IMG/VR virus record: IMGVR_UViG_3300033146_003124
Location: 1-26,496 of that record
Source: a virus
DNA length: 26,496 nt
Strand: one strand, 5' to 3'
Shown: piece after piece, positions 6,936 to 13,152 of the stretch
Layout: the number at the start of each line of letters is the position of its first letter
Numbering within the stretch: the stretch's first letter is position 1
Notes under the pieces: generated by a model
Seen by the model: only the letters and a program-made list of their open reading frames with translations
Told to the model about the DNA's origin: nothing
The model's database searches: none
Position numbers and translations under genes: made by a program

Positions 6936-7187
6936 ATGAATAAAAATTTAGAAATTCATAAAGAATGTTTTGTTTTAAAAGCAGAAGAAAAAGAAGATTA
7001 TTTAAAATTTGAAATTCAAAAAGGGAAATTCAAAGGTCAAAATTTAGAAGCTAGTTTAGTACTCGGATATAGTGTTTTTATTGTTTTGATAAAAAGAAAA
7101 AATCTAAACTTTTCTTTAGAAGATATTTTTAAAACAGAAGCAGAAGCAAAAGAATATTTAATAAAAATATTAAGTGAAAAACAATAA
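6936..7187 (+). CDS. Hypothetical protein, about 83 aa
   Basis: A cytoplasmic-looking protein with alternating charged and beta-prone segments (EDYLKFEIQKGKFKGQNLE, then GYSVFIVLIKRKNLNF) and a helical end (AEAKEYLIKILSEKQ). I chose ATG 6936, which has an AATTTAAA 13 nt upstream; a GTG at 6903 would add 11 residues and sit only 6 bp after the previous stop, so either is possible. The stop overlaps the next gene by 14 bp. Family not recognised. It is the last gene of the cassette that separates portal from minor capsid protein. Confidence 0.6.
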   Translation: MNKNLEIHKECFVLKAEEKEDYLKFEIQKGKFKGQNLEASLVLGYSVFIVLIKRKNLNFSLEDIFKTEAEAKEYLIKILSEKQ

Positions 7188-8157
7188 AGAATTTTTAAAA
7201 AAGAATTCGGAAGAAATAGCTAGTTTTTATGCAAAAGCTCAAATAAAAATCATTGATAATTTAATGAGATTCGGGAAAGTCTCAATGACAAAACCACGAG
7301 CTGGAAAAATGCTAGAAAAGATAAATGAAGTAATAGAAGAATTAGATGAAGAAACTAAAAAATGGATAGCTGAAAAATTGCCAGAAAGTTATAAAAAATT
7401 TGGCAATGAAGCAAAAAAACAAATTAGATTATTCGGCTATGATGTAGGAGATGAGTTCGCAGTAATCCATACAAGAGCAGTACAGACCTTAGCAGATGAC
7501 AGTTATTTAAGATTTGCTAGGTCAATGACAGCGATAAATGAAGTAAGCGAGGAAATAATAAATTTTGGACTACAAAAAGAAATCAGAGAAGAAATAGCAA
7601 GTGGACTAATAACAGGAGAAGCCAGAAAAGAAATAAGCGAAGACATAGCAAGGAAAATAAAGAATGAGGGAATAACAGTCTTAGTGGATAAAGGAGGCAA
7701 GAGGTGGCAATTGAACAATTATACAAGAATGTTAGCAATTACAACTATGTCTAATGCTGGAAATCAAGGAGCAGAAAATATATTGATAGAAAATAACTTT
7801 GATGTAGTACAAGTTAGTAATCATGGAACTATATGTCCTTTATGTTTACCTTATGAAGGTAGATATTTATCACTAACAGGGAAAACAAAAGGATTAACAA
7901 CAATTTCAGAAGCTCGAAGTAATCATTTTCAGCATCCAAATTGCCTCCACAGTTTTTCGGCAGTCAATCCAAATGACTACAAAAAAGCACAAGCAGAGCC
8001 AAAACCAAAACCGCTAAATCAAGAAGAAAAGAAAAAGCTAAATGATATTTTAAAAGAAAATGACATAAAAGGAAATTTACAAGAAAATTTATCAACAGAA
8101 GATAAAAGACAAAAATTTTATCAAGCTCAAAGAGATGTAAAAAAAGAGTTTAAATAG
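7174..8157 (+). CDS. Phage minor capsid / head morphogenesis protein
   Basis: The 327-residue protein resembles the minor capsid protein 2 / Mu gpF-like group, which contacts the portal and helps initiate or complete head assembly. A long helical N-terminal half (residues 1-170, including the repeated-looking EISEDIARKIKNEG) leads to RMLAITTMSNAGNQGA and the characteristic Cys/His module: SNHGTICPLCLPYEGRYLS, then HFQHPNCLHSFSAV, probably a metal-binding or disulphide fold. The tail is charged and low complexity (PKPKPLNQEEKKK). The start is GTG, overlapping the preceding gene by 14 bp; an ATG 30 residues in would truncate the helical domain. In related phages this gene directly follows the portal; here six genes intervene. 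Confidence 0.84.
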   Translation: MKNNKEFLKKNSEEIASFYAKAQIKIIDNLMRFGKVSMTKPRAGKMLEKINEVIEELDEETKKWIAEKLPESYKKFGNEAKKQIRLFGYDVGDEFAVIHTRAVQTLADDSYLRFARSMTAINEVSEEIINFGLQKEIREEIASGLITGEARKEISEDIARKIKNEGITVLVDKGGKRWQLNNYTRMLAITTMSNAGNQGAENILIENNFDVVQVSNHGTICPLCLPYEGRYLSLTGKTKGLTTISEARSNHFQHPNCLHSFSAVNPNDYKKAQAEPKPKPLNQEEKKKLNDILKENDIKGNLQENLSTEDKRQKFYQAQRDVKKEFK

Positions 8158-8226
8158 TATAACTTTACAAAACTAAAATATATTGTATTCTTTTTTTAAT
8201 CGTGGCGTTGCACGAAAAACACGAAA

Positions 8227-8234
8227 AATTTAAT
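8227..8234 (+). promoter_or_regulatory. Start-site motif that decides the scaffold start
   Basis: AATTTAAT, 9 nt before ATG 8244. The same element stands 8 nt before the starts of the major capsid protein and the last gene of the window. It favours ATG 8244 over the upstream GTG 8202, which has no such element. Confidence 0.5.
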
Positions 8235-8243
8235 TTTAAACCT

Positions 8244-8939
8244 ATGATTTTTTACAAAAGAAATCAAAAAACAAATTCTTTATTTAAAGAAAAACGATTT
8301 ATTTTCTTAAATGAAAAAGCAGAATCCAACGAGTCGAACTCGAAAAAAAACGAGGAAAAAGCAGAAGACAATAAAGAAAATATGATACCGCAATCAAGAT
8401 TAAATCAAGTTTTAGATAAGTCTAAAGAACTTGAAAGCAAACTCGCAGAATTTCAAGCAAAAGAAACTGAAAGGGAAGCTAAATCTAAAACAGAAGCAGA
8501 GGCAGAGGCGGTAAAAAAGGGAGAATTTGAAAAAGTATTGAAATCTAAAGATGAAGAACTGGGAATATTGAAAGCTAAGCTAGAAAAAAATCAAACTTCT
8601 TTAACTGATTATGAATCAGAAGTAGAAAAGATTTTAAAAAGCAAAATTGAGAAAATACCAAAAGAAAATAAAAGTCTCTTGGATGCTTTACCTAGTAATA
8701 TTTCAAATGTTCATCTTCTCAGATTCGTAGAAGCAAACGAAAGTAAATTAATCGGAAAAATCAATGTCGGAAATGGTGGAGGAAATCCACAAGGAGAAGA
8801 AATTGACACGAAAGAAAAAACTTTTAATACTTTGATACAAAAAAAGGAAAAAGGGGAAAAATTAAGTTTTATGGAAGAAAGGGAGCTAATGAAAACAGCT
8901 CGTGAAATAACTCTCAAGAAGAGAGAATCAAAAACATAA
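8244..8939 (+). CDS. Capsid scaffolding protein
   Basis: Scaffolding proteins fill the prohead, guide capsid assembly and then leave. The product (231 residues from ATG 8244; 245 if the in-frame GTG at 8202 is used) is highly charged and almost wholly helical. A low-complexity Glu/Asn/Lys stretch precedes IPQSRLNQVLDKSKELE, then a long coiled coil (KLAEFQAKETEREAKSK onward) and a C-terminal region with LLDALPSNISNVHLLRFVEAN, the pattern typical of scaffolds lying just before the major capsid gene. The stop is 14 bp before the capsid start. A TCGTG...CACGA mini-hairpin lies over the GTG alternative. No protease domain is seen, so scaffold removal may rely on exit or another enzyme. Confidence 0.8.
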   Translation: MIFYKRNQKTNSLFKEKRFIFLNEKAESNESNSKKNEEKAEDNKENMIPQSRLNQVLDKSKELESKLAEFQAKETEREAKSKTEAEAEAVKKGEFEKVLKSKDEELGILKAKLEKNQTSLTDYESEVEKILKSKIEKIPKENKSLLDALPSNISNVHLLRFVEANESKLIGKINVGNGGGNPQGEEIDTKEKTFNTLIQKKEKGEKLSFMEERELMKTAREITLKKRESKT

Positions 8940-8953
8940 TTTAATACAAGAAA

Positions 8954-10171
8954 ATGAGTAATTTTAATCTTAACGGATGTTATACTAACTATGATGACGC
9001 AAGTAATAAACCAGATGAGTTTATACTAGGAACAGCACAAACATTTAAACCTTTAGCATTCGAAGGCACACTTTTTAATCGTCTTTCAGGATGGGACAGA
9101 CCACTAGACAGAACAGCTTTCGAAATAGGAGGTAGAACACAATCAAGCCTTAGCGGATTATTAGGAGATGGAAGTGCAGGAGGATGGGATGCAACAGCAA
9201 CTACAGACCTACCGATACAATCAGATTATATTAATAATATAGGTATAGGAGATACACTAGAGGTAAAAAGCGGTGCAACCATAGAAGTAGTAACAGTCAA
9301 AGACATAGACAGAACAGCAGAAACAATAGATGTTTTCGCTCGTGGAGTAGGTTCAACAACAGGGGCAATTTGGGCAGACGGTTCAGCTTTTTCTGTTATT
9401 GGTACAGCTAATAATGACGGAAATGAACAAAATACAACTCAAAGAAGCGAGGCAACATATACATATACTAATTACGCTCAAACTCTAATTGAGACAGTTC
9501 AGTATTCAAAATCTAATGCAAACGAACCTCAAAAGTTTTATCAATCTCCAGAAGTTCTCGAAAGAGAAGCACTAGAGAGAATTTTTAAATTGATGATGAG
9601 AACAACTGTAAAAGGTGTAAAGGGAGCAGGAACAAAAGCAGGGCAACCATATACAACAGCAGGACTGCTAGACCAAATATCAGATAGTGCAGGTTCAACA
9701 AGGGATACACTAAGAACAAATATTGGTGGAGCTTTAACTCAAGCTAAATTAGAAGGTGGATTATCTGATGCACATAACTATGGTTCAGCTAGTACTATAA
9801 TTTGCAATCTAACTAATGCGAGAACAATCTCAGGATTTTCACCAGCGGCAACAGCAAGTTCAAGTACTCCAGTCGGATTTAGCGGTACAAATCTATATAC
9901 AAGAAATCAAGGAGATTTAGCAACTTCTTATGAATATAATGGGATGATGTTTAATCTTGCAATTGATAGAGATATGCCAACAGATAGAATATCTATTTCA
10001 GACACAGACAAAATCAAAGCTGGATTTGTAGCAGGAGATGAATTGAGATATGAAAAAGAAGGTACTAGATCATCTTCTAGGTTAGAAGTAGGAACTTATC
10101 AATGTAAATTTGCGGTAGCAGTCGAAGGAGTAGGAAGAGACCATGTAGATTTATACGGAATAACTTCTTAA
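8954..10171 (+). CDS. Major capsid protein (SU10-like, HK97 fold)
   Basis: This 405-residue protein would form the icosahedral shell. It resembles the SU10 / DUF5309 major capsid family: an early FLGTAQTFKPLAFEGTL-like region preceding FNRLSGWDRP, a YTNYAQTLIETVQYSKS segment near residues 170-190, LEREALERIFKLMMRTTVKG, and a beta-rich C-terminus ending in VEGVGRDHVDLYGI. There is an insertion-like domain (about residues 95-150) with DTLEVKSGATIEVVTV, a typical surface beta domain of the family. Codons are slightly richer in G/C than in neighbouring accessory genes, as expected for a highly expressed structural gene. AATTTAAT is exactly 8 nt before the ATG. Confidence 0.92.
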   Translation: MSNFNLNGCYTNYDDASNKPDEFILGTAQTFKPLAFEGTLFNRLSGWDRPLDRTAFEIGGRTQSSLSGLLGDGSAGGWDATATTDLPIQSDYINNIGIGDTLEVKSGATIEVVTVKDIDRTAETIDVFARGVGSTTGAIWADGSAFSVIGTANNDGNEQNTTQRSEATYTYTNYAQTLIETVQYSKSNANEPQKFYQSPEVLEREALERIFKLMMRTTVKGVKGAGTKAGQPYTTAGLLDQISDSAGSTRDTLRTNIGGALTQAKLEGGLSDAHNYGSASTIICNLTNARTISGFSPAATASSSTPVGFSGTNLYTRNQGDLATSYEYNGMMFNLAIDRDMPTDRISISDTDKIKAGFVAGDELRYEKEGTRSSSRLEVGTYQCKFAVAVEGVGRDHVDLYGITS

Positions 10172-10242
10172 TTTGATTTAATATCAGATTTAATTTAAAA
10201 TATTTTTACTTTTTTATAAAGTTTTTTTAAATTTTAGAGTTC

Positions 10243-10268
10243 GTGGCTCTCTAACTAAAAAAAGCCAC
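10243..10268 (+). promoter_or_regulatory. Stem-loop between capsid gene and next gene
   Basis: GTGGCT (10243-10248) pairs perfectly with AGCCAC (10263-10268) around a 14-nt loop. No T-run follows, so it is not a standard terminator; it could stabilise the capsid mRNA 3' end or be a processing site. The rest of the 118-bp gap is featureless AT-rich sequence. Confidence 0.35.
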
Positions 10269-10289
10269 ACATAATTTTAAATTATAAAA

Positions 10290-10553
10290 ATGTTAATTAA
10301 AGCAATAGACAATGTCTATATAGGAAATAGATATATAACTAAAAAAACAATCATTAACACAGATGAGCTAACTAAAAAAGAAAAAGCAATTTTCAATAAA
10401 AATTGTAAAATGTCTTTTGAGAAAGTAGAAGTTTCAAAAGATATTTTAGATTTAGAATTAGAAGTAGCTAAAGAGAAAGTAGAAAAGAAAGAAGTAGCTA
10501 AATCAAAGAAAATAGAGAAGTCAAAAGAAGAAGACGGAGAATCACCTTTGTAA
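10290..10553 (+). CDS. Small charged protein after the capsid gene, 87 aa
   Basis: The first 50 residues look folded (MLIKAIDNVYIGNRYITKK, then ELTKKEKAIFNKNCKMSFEKVEV), while the C-terminal third is a Lys/Glu low-complexity helix (KEKVEKKEVAKSKKIEK). Small proteins in this position between capsid and connector genes are often head accessory or head-joining proteins; the N-terminal segment, which begins with a beta strand and a Tyr-Ile pair, is compatible with that. No family confirmed. ATTTTAAA lies 8 nt before the ATG. A terminator follows 22 bp after the stop, so this gene closes the head transcription unit. Confidence 0.65.
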   Translation: MLIKAIDNVYIGNRYITKKTIINTDELTKKEKAIFNKNCKMSFEKVEVSKDILDLELEVAKEKVEKKEVAKSKKIEKSKEEDGESPL

Positions 10554-10575
10554 GATTTTTTTTTATATATTTATG

Positions 10576-10608
10576 AAAAGGCATATTGTAAAAAATATGC
10601 TTTTTTTG
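10576..10608 (+). terminator. Rho-independent terminator inside the structural module
   Basis: GCATATT (10581-10587) and AATATGC (10594-10600) form a 7-bp stem with a GTAAAA loop, followed by seven T and preceded by AAAAG. It separates head genes from the connector genes, whose first ATG is only 14 bp further on. Confidence 0.75.
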
Positions 10609-10621
10609 TTATCATAAAAAT

Positions 10622-11032
10622 ATGAGTACAACATATACAACAGCGACAACAGTAAAAGCACAAACTAGAAATACAGCATTAGCATGTGAAAGTGATGACA
10701 CAGTCGATAATCTTATATTAAGAGCAGAAAAATATATTGACGCATTCTGTGGATATTGGACTAAATACGAAGATAGCCAAGATGAAGCAGAATATCAACA
10801 AAGATTATTTCCAAGAAAACAAGATGTCTATTCAGACGGCACAGATAATACATACATACCGGAAAGAGTAAAAGAGGCAACAATATCACAAGTCGAGTTT
10901 CTTTATCAAAATTCACCTGATATAGCTTATGGGATAGAGGAAGATAATAAGACAATGATCGAGACAGTCTCACCAAGAGCTAAAGAATTACTTAGAGGAT
11001 ATAAAAGAAGAATCGGAAAAATAACATTATAA
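10622..11032 (+). CDS. Head-tail connector / adaptor protein
   Basis: This 136-residue protein matches the general form of gp6/gp15-like head completion proteins that dock under the portal. The N-terminal helices carry the usual 'D..V..LI..AE.yID.fcG' pattern, here DDTVDNLILRAEKYIDAFCG (residues 26-45), followed by a YQQRLFPRKQDVYSDG beta part and VKEATISQVEFLYQN helix. It begins 14 bp after a terminator and no clear promoter precedes it, so its transcription depends on read-through or an unrecognised promoter. The next gene starts after 1 bp. Confidence 0.8.
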   Translation: MSTTYTTATTVKAQTRNTALACESDDTVDNLILRAEKYIDAFCGYWTKYEDSQDEAEYQQRLFPRKQDVYSDGTDNTYIPERVKEATISQVEFLYQNSPDIAYGIEEDNKTMIETVSPRAKELLRGYKRRIGKITL

Positions 11033-11033
11033 A

Positions 11034-11417
11034 ATGTCTAATAAAATAATTTCCATAGAATTTGATACAAGAGAAATAGAAAAAAAATTCAAAGAATATG
11101 GAGAAAAAGCAAGTAAAATTTTAGAAAAATCATTGATATTACTAGCAGAGGGAGAGTTAAAAAATAAATCTCAATCTTTAGTTCCATTAGATGAAGGACC
11201 ATTAAAAAATTCTTATACTTCCACAAAGCCAAAAGTGAATAGTGGAAAAGATTTTGAGATTACGGTCGGATATAATAAAAAATATGCAACTAGACTACAT
11301 GAAGATATGAGTTTAAATATTAAGAGACAAGGAAGAAGCCAGAAATATTTAGAGAAACCTTTAAAAGAATTAAACTTAGGAAGAGAAATAGCAAATAATA
11401 TGAGACAAATAAGATGA
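11034..11417 (+). CDS. HK97 gp10-like head-tail joining protein
   Basis: The 127-residue product has the family's shape: an N-terminal helix (REIEKKFKEYGEKASKILEKS), then SLVPLDEGPLKNSYTS, the conserved 'P.dtG.Lr.s' region of HK97 gp10-like proteins, and a beta segment with GYNKKYATRLHEDMS that fits the 'Y...vE.G/H' signature. These proteins link the head connector to the tail. It is packed between connector and tail terminator genes, with a 4-bp overlap (ATGA) with the next one, which confirms the assignment by synteny. Confidence 0.8.
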   Translation: MSNKIISIEFDTREIEKKFKEYGEKASKILEKSLILLAEGELKNKSQSLVPLDEGPLKNSYTSTKPKVNSGKDFEITVGYNKKYATRLHEDMSLNIKRQGRSQKYLEKPLKELNLGREIANNMRQIR

Positions 11418-11815
11418 TAGAACAAGTCGCACAATTTCTTGAAAATGAGGGAATAGGAGTAGTAGGAAAAACTATTTTTAAAGCATCAGCACCAAATAGA
11501 GTAAATTGTATTGTTTTATCAGATAGTGGAGGTTTACAATCAAATCAAAATGTACCTATTGATAATCCTACAATCCAAATAATGATAAGAGCAGATATAA
11601 GCAACGGAGGATATAAAAAGGCAATGGATACAGCAAAAAGTATTTACGCTTTATTGGATAAAAAACAAAATATCACAATAGGAACTGTACACGCTTTATA
11701 TTCAAGAGCAATCCAAAGACCTTATTCATTAGGATTAAGTACGGATGACGAAATAAAAAAAGTAGTCTGGAAAGTGGTCAATAATTATCTTTTTCATATT
11801 AGAGGTACTATATAA
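11414..11815 (+). CDS. Tail terminator / minor capsid protein
   Basis: The 133-residue protein resembles the tail-terminator (minor capsid) family that caps the tail tube and joins it to the head. It has the N-terminal helix EQVAQFLENEGIGVVGKTIF, a beta strand PTIQIMIRADISNGGYKKAMD followed by TAKSIYALLDKKQN, and a final RPYSLGLSTDDEIKKVVWKVVNNYLF, similar to 'R.....sp.f.g.De.gr..w..nf.v'. It is the last gene before an island with separate promoters. Gene order (connector, gp10-like, terminator) is canonical. Confidence 0.8.
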   Translation: MIEQVAQFLENEGIGVVGKTIFKASAPNRVNCIVLSDSGGLQSNQNVPIDNPTIQIMIRADISNGGYKKAMDTAKSIYALLDKKQNITIGTVHALYSRAIQRPYSLGLSTDDEIKKVVWKVVNNYLFHIRGTI

Positions 11816-11846
11816 TCATTTTTTAATTTATCAAGATATAAATAAG

Positions 11847-11864
11847 ACTTTATTATAATAAAGT
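11847..11864 (+). repeat. Perfect 18-bp palindrome upstream of a promoter
   Basis: ACTTTATTATAATAAAGT is its own reverse complement. It lies 11 bp upstream of a TTGACA box. It could be an operator for a dimeric regulator or a weak terminator hairpin (7-bp stem, followed by TTAGATTTTT) for the upstream operon. Confidence 0.5.
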
Positions 11865-11875
11865 TAGATTTTTCA

Positions 11876-11904
11876 TTGACAATCAAAATATTAATATATA
11901 AGAT
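11876..11904 (+). promoter_or_regulatory. Sigma70-type promoter of the first accessory gene
   Basis: TTGACA (11876-11881) is followed by an overlapping TATATAAGAT; the best-spaced -10 (17 bp) is TAAGAT (11899-11904), with TATAAG at 15 bp as alternative. Expected start near 11910, just before the AATTTAAA start motif. Confidence 0.55.
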
Positions 11905-11910
11905 GTTGGT

Positions 11911-11918
11911 AATTTAAA
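11911..11918 (+). promoter_or_regulatory. AATTTAAA start-site motif
   Basis: Exact octamer 8 nt before ATG 11927. No Shine-Dalgarno is present between it and the start. Confidence 0.5.
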
Positions 11919-11926
11919 AAAAGAAT

Positions 11927-12328
11927 ATGAAAAAGGAAGGAAACATCATAAAAAAAGGTAGAGTCGTGAGCTGTGGATACAGCGAAGACGGTTTAGGGTT
12001 TGGCAGAATACTGTCAATAAGGCTTAAAAAAGCCAAAACTACAAAAGAAAAATTAAAATGTACTAAAAACATTTTAACTTTCATAAACAGCTACAAAATC
12101 GCAAAAAGATTTTGTTTAAAAACTGAAAACTATGAATATTTTATATTCTTAGAATCAGATAAGAATTGGCTAACGCTAAAACCAATTCTTAAGACTGATA
12201 ATGATAATATTGTAAAAATGTTTAGTATATTTTTACAACTATATAGGTTTAAAAATATAAGAACAGCGATGCACGAAGAAGAGCTGGGCGAGGAATATGA
12301 TGAGTTTTTTCTTCAGTTCAAAAAATAA
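11927..12328 (+). CDS. Hypothetical accessory protein, 133 aa (moron candidate)
   Basis: A basic, apparently cytoplasmic protein: NIIKKGRVVSCGYSEDGLG, a long Lys-rich middle (KKAKTTKEKLKCTKNIL), an aromatic segment NYEYFIFLESDKNWLTLK and an acidic C-terminal stretch EEELGEEYDEFFLQF. Three cysteines are scattered, without a metal-binding spacing. No family recognised. It has its own promoter and an upstream palindrome and sits between tail terminator and major tail genes, where virion genes are normally contiguous; it is therefore probably an independently transcribed cargo gene, perhaps expressed in lysogeny. Its base composition is close to that of its neighbours. Confidence 0.65.
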   Translation: MKKEGNIIKKGRVVSCGYSEDGLGFGRILSIRLKKAKTTKEKLKCTKNILTFINSYKIAKRFCLKTENYEYFIFLESDKNWLTLKPILKTDNDNIVKMFSIFLQLYRFKNIRTAMHEEELGEEYDEFFLQFKK

Positions 12329-12341
12329 TATTAATTAAATC

Positions 12342-12367
12342 TTGACCTCCGTCTATATTGTAGGCGG
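12342..12367 (+). promoter_or_regulatory. TTGACC box with overlapping stem-loop
   Basis: TTGACC (12342-12347) could be a -35 box, but the expected -10 region (GGTAAT/TAATCA) is poor. Immediately after it CCGTCTA (12349-12355) pairs with TAGGCGG (12361-12367) around a TATTG loop. A regulated promoter or a short leader hairpin is possible. Confidence 0.3.
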
Positions 12368-12374
12368 TAATCAG

Positions 12375-12382
12375 AATTTAAA
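12375..12382 (+). promoter_or_regulatory. AATTTAAA start-site motif
   Basis: Exact octamer 8 nt before ATG 12391, in a purine-rich but Shine-Dalgarno-free leader. Confidence 0.5.
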
Positions 12383-12390
12383 AAAACAAA

Positions 12391-12795
12391 ATGGAAATTG
12401 AAAAAGAAAGTTTAATAATAGATATAGACATAAACAATCCACAGATTGAAGTATTTGAGTCAGATGAAAAAGCATATGCTAAGATAGGAAGCTTAATAAT
12501 AAAGCAATATCATGAACAAGATTGTTGTGAAATTGTATATGCTGATTTTTCAGTTTTAGAATTTTACAACGAAATGTTAAAAAAATTCAATAAGATAAAT
12601 AAGATAATTATAAAACAAGTAGAGGGTTGCGGTTTTCTACTAACATTGAAAAATGATTCAAACTCAATTTCTATGCTTATTAATTGTTATGATATACAGA
12701 ATGGATATTATAGCAGTAGTCTTGATATAATAATAGAATATAAAGGCAAAAAATTTAAAACTTCTGCTAAAACTTTTTATATAGAAAATTGTTAA
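12391..12795 (+). CDS. DUF7448-like protein, 134 aa (moron candidate)
   Basis: The product has an acidic N-terminus (MEIEKESLIIDIDINNPQ), then IGSLIIKQYHEQDCCEIVYADF (H-E-Q-D-C-C-E around residues 50-56), beta-rich segments ending in CYDIQNGYYSSSLDIIIEYKG. The His-x-Gln-Asp-Cys-Cys-Glu pattern followed by a Val-Tyr and acidic residues is what I associate with the DUF7448 family, found in many phages and without an established function. The assignment is from pattern memory only. It lies in the accessory island, and its stop codon is inside an 11-bp inverted repeat. Cytoplasmic; no membrane segment. Confidence 0.65.
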   Translation: MEIEKESLIIDIDINNPQIEVFESDEKAYAKIGSLIIKQYHEQDCCEIVYADFSVLEFYNEMLKKFNKINKIIIKQVEGCGFLLTLKNDSNSISMLINCYDIQNGYYSSSLDIIIEYKGKKFKTSAKTFYIENC

Positions 12796-12819
12796 AATTT
12801 AAAAACTCTAACAATTTTC
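12784..12819 (+). repeat. 11-bp perfect inverted repeat spanning a stop codon
   Basis: GAAAATTGTTA (12784-12794) and TAACAATTTTC (12809-12819) with a 14-nt AT-rich spacer; the stop TAA overlaps the left arm. It is followed by A rather than T, so it is not a classical + strand terminator. It may protect the mRNA 3' end or be a protein-binding site. Confidence 0.6.
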
Positions 12820-12862
12820 TAAAAAAAGAGTAAAATAAAATAGACATGGTGCGTTTCACATC

Positions 12863-12898
12863 AAAAGCAATAGTAGAAACATTATTGCTTTTTTTGTT
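12863..12898 (+). terminator. Rho-independent terminator of the accessory island
   Basis: AAAAGCAATA (12863-12872) and TATTGCTTTT (12883-12892) form a 10-bp stem with a 10-nt loop, followed by more T (to 12895). Strongest terminator in the window. Confidence 0.85.
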
Positions 12899-12910
12899 TA
12901 AAATAAAACT

Positions 12911-12939
12911 TTGACAATAATTTTTAGATTATTTAATCT
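12911..12939 (+). promoter_or_regulatory. Sigma70-type promoter, apparently leaderless
   Basis: TTGACA (12911-12916) followed by TTTAAT (12932-12937, 15 bp) or TAATCT (12934-12939, 17 bp). The start of transcription should fall at or next to ATG 12947, 36 bp after the first T of the -35 box, almost the same geometry as the promoter at 982. It probably drives the tail module, since it follows a strong terminator. Confidence 0.55.
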
Positions 12940-12946
12940 ACATTTA

Positions 12947-13138
12947 ATGAAAAAGAAAGAGAAGAAGGAAAAGAAAGTAGAAAAATTTGTATTTGCGAGG
13001 GTAAAGCAAAATGCTTTTTGTAATAAAGTTAAATTTAAAGAAATTTCAATCACAAAAGAAAAAGCTGTAAAAGTCTCAAAAGATATAGAAAAAATAGAAA
13101 GATTTAAATCACTTCTTGATCTAACACAAAATAAATAA
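12947..13138 (+). CDS. Small basic hypothetical protein, 63 aa
   Basis: The frame is open from a TTG at 12911, but that codon is the first half of the -35 box, so the ATG at 12947 is the credible start. The product starts with a Lys/Glu block (MKKKEKKEKKVEKF), then FARVKQNAFCNKVKFKEISI and a helical end. No family recognised. It is the first gene after the terminator and promoter and lies 14 bp before the major tail protein, so it may be a tail accessory or a leader gene. Confidence 0.6.
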   Translation: MKKKEKKEKKVEKFVFARVKQNAFCNKVKFKEISITKEKAVKVSKDIEKIERFKSLLDLTQNK

Positions 13139-13144
13139 TTTAAA
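13137..13144 (+). promoter_or_regulatory. AATTTAAA start-site motif
   Basis: Exact octamer 8 nt before ATG 13153 of the major tail protein, overlapping the previous stop codon region. Confidence 0.5.
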
Positions 13145-13152
13145 AAATAATA

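Noticed and set aside
8164-8192. TTTACA...TGTATT as a promoter for the scaffold gene
   Set aside because: Spacing and match are poor compared with the TTGACA promoters in the same window.
12911-12946. TTG start extending the 63-residue gene upstream
   Set aside because: The TTG is part of a perfect TTGACA box and the extension would lie in the promoter; ATG 12947 fits the leaderless geometry seen at 1019.
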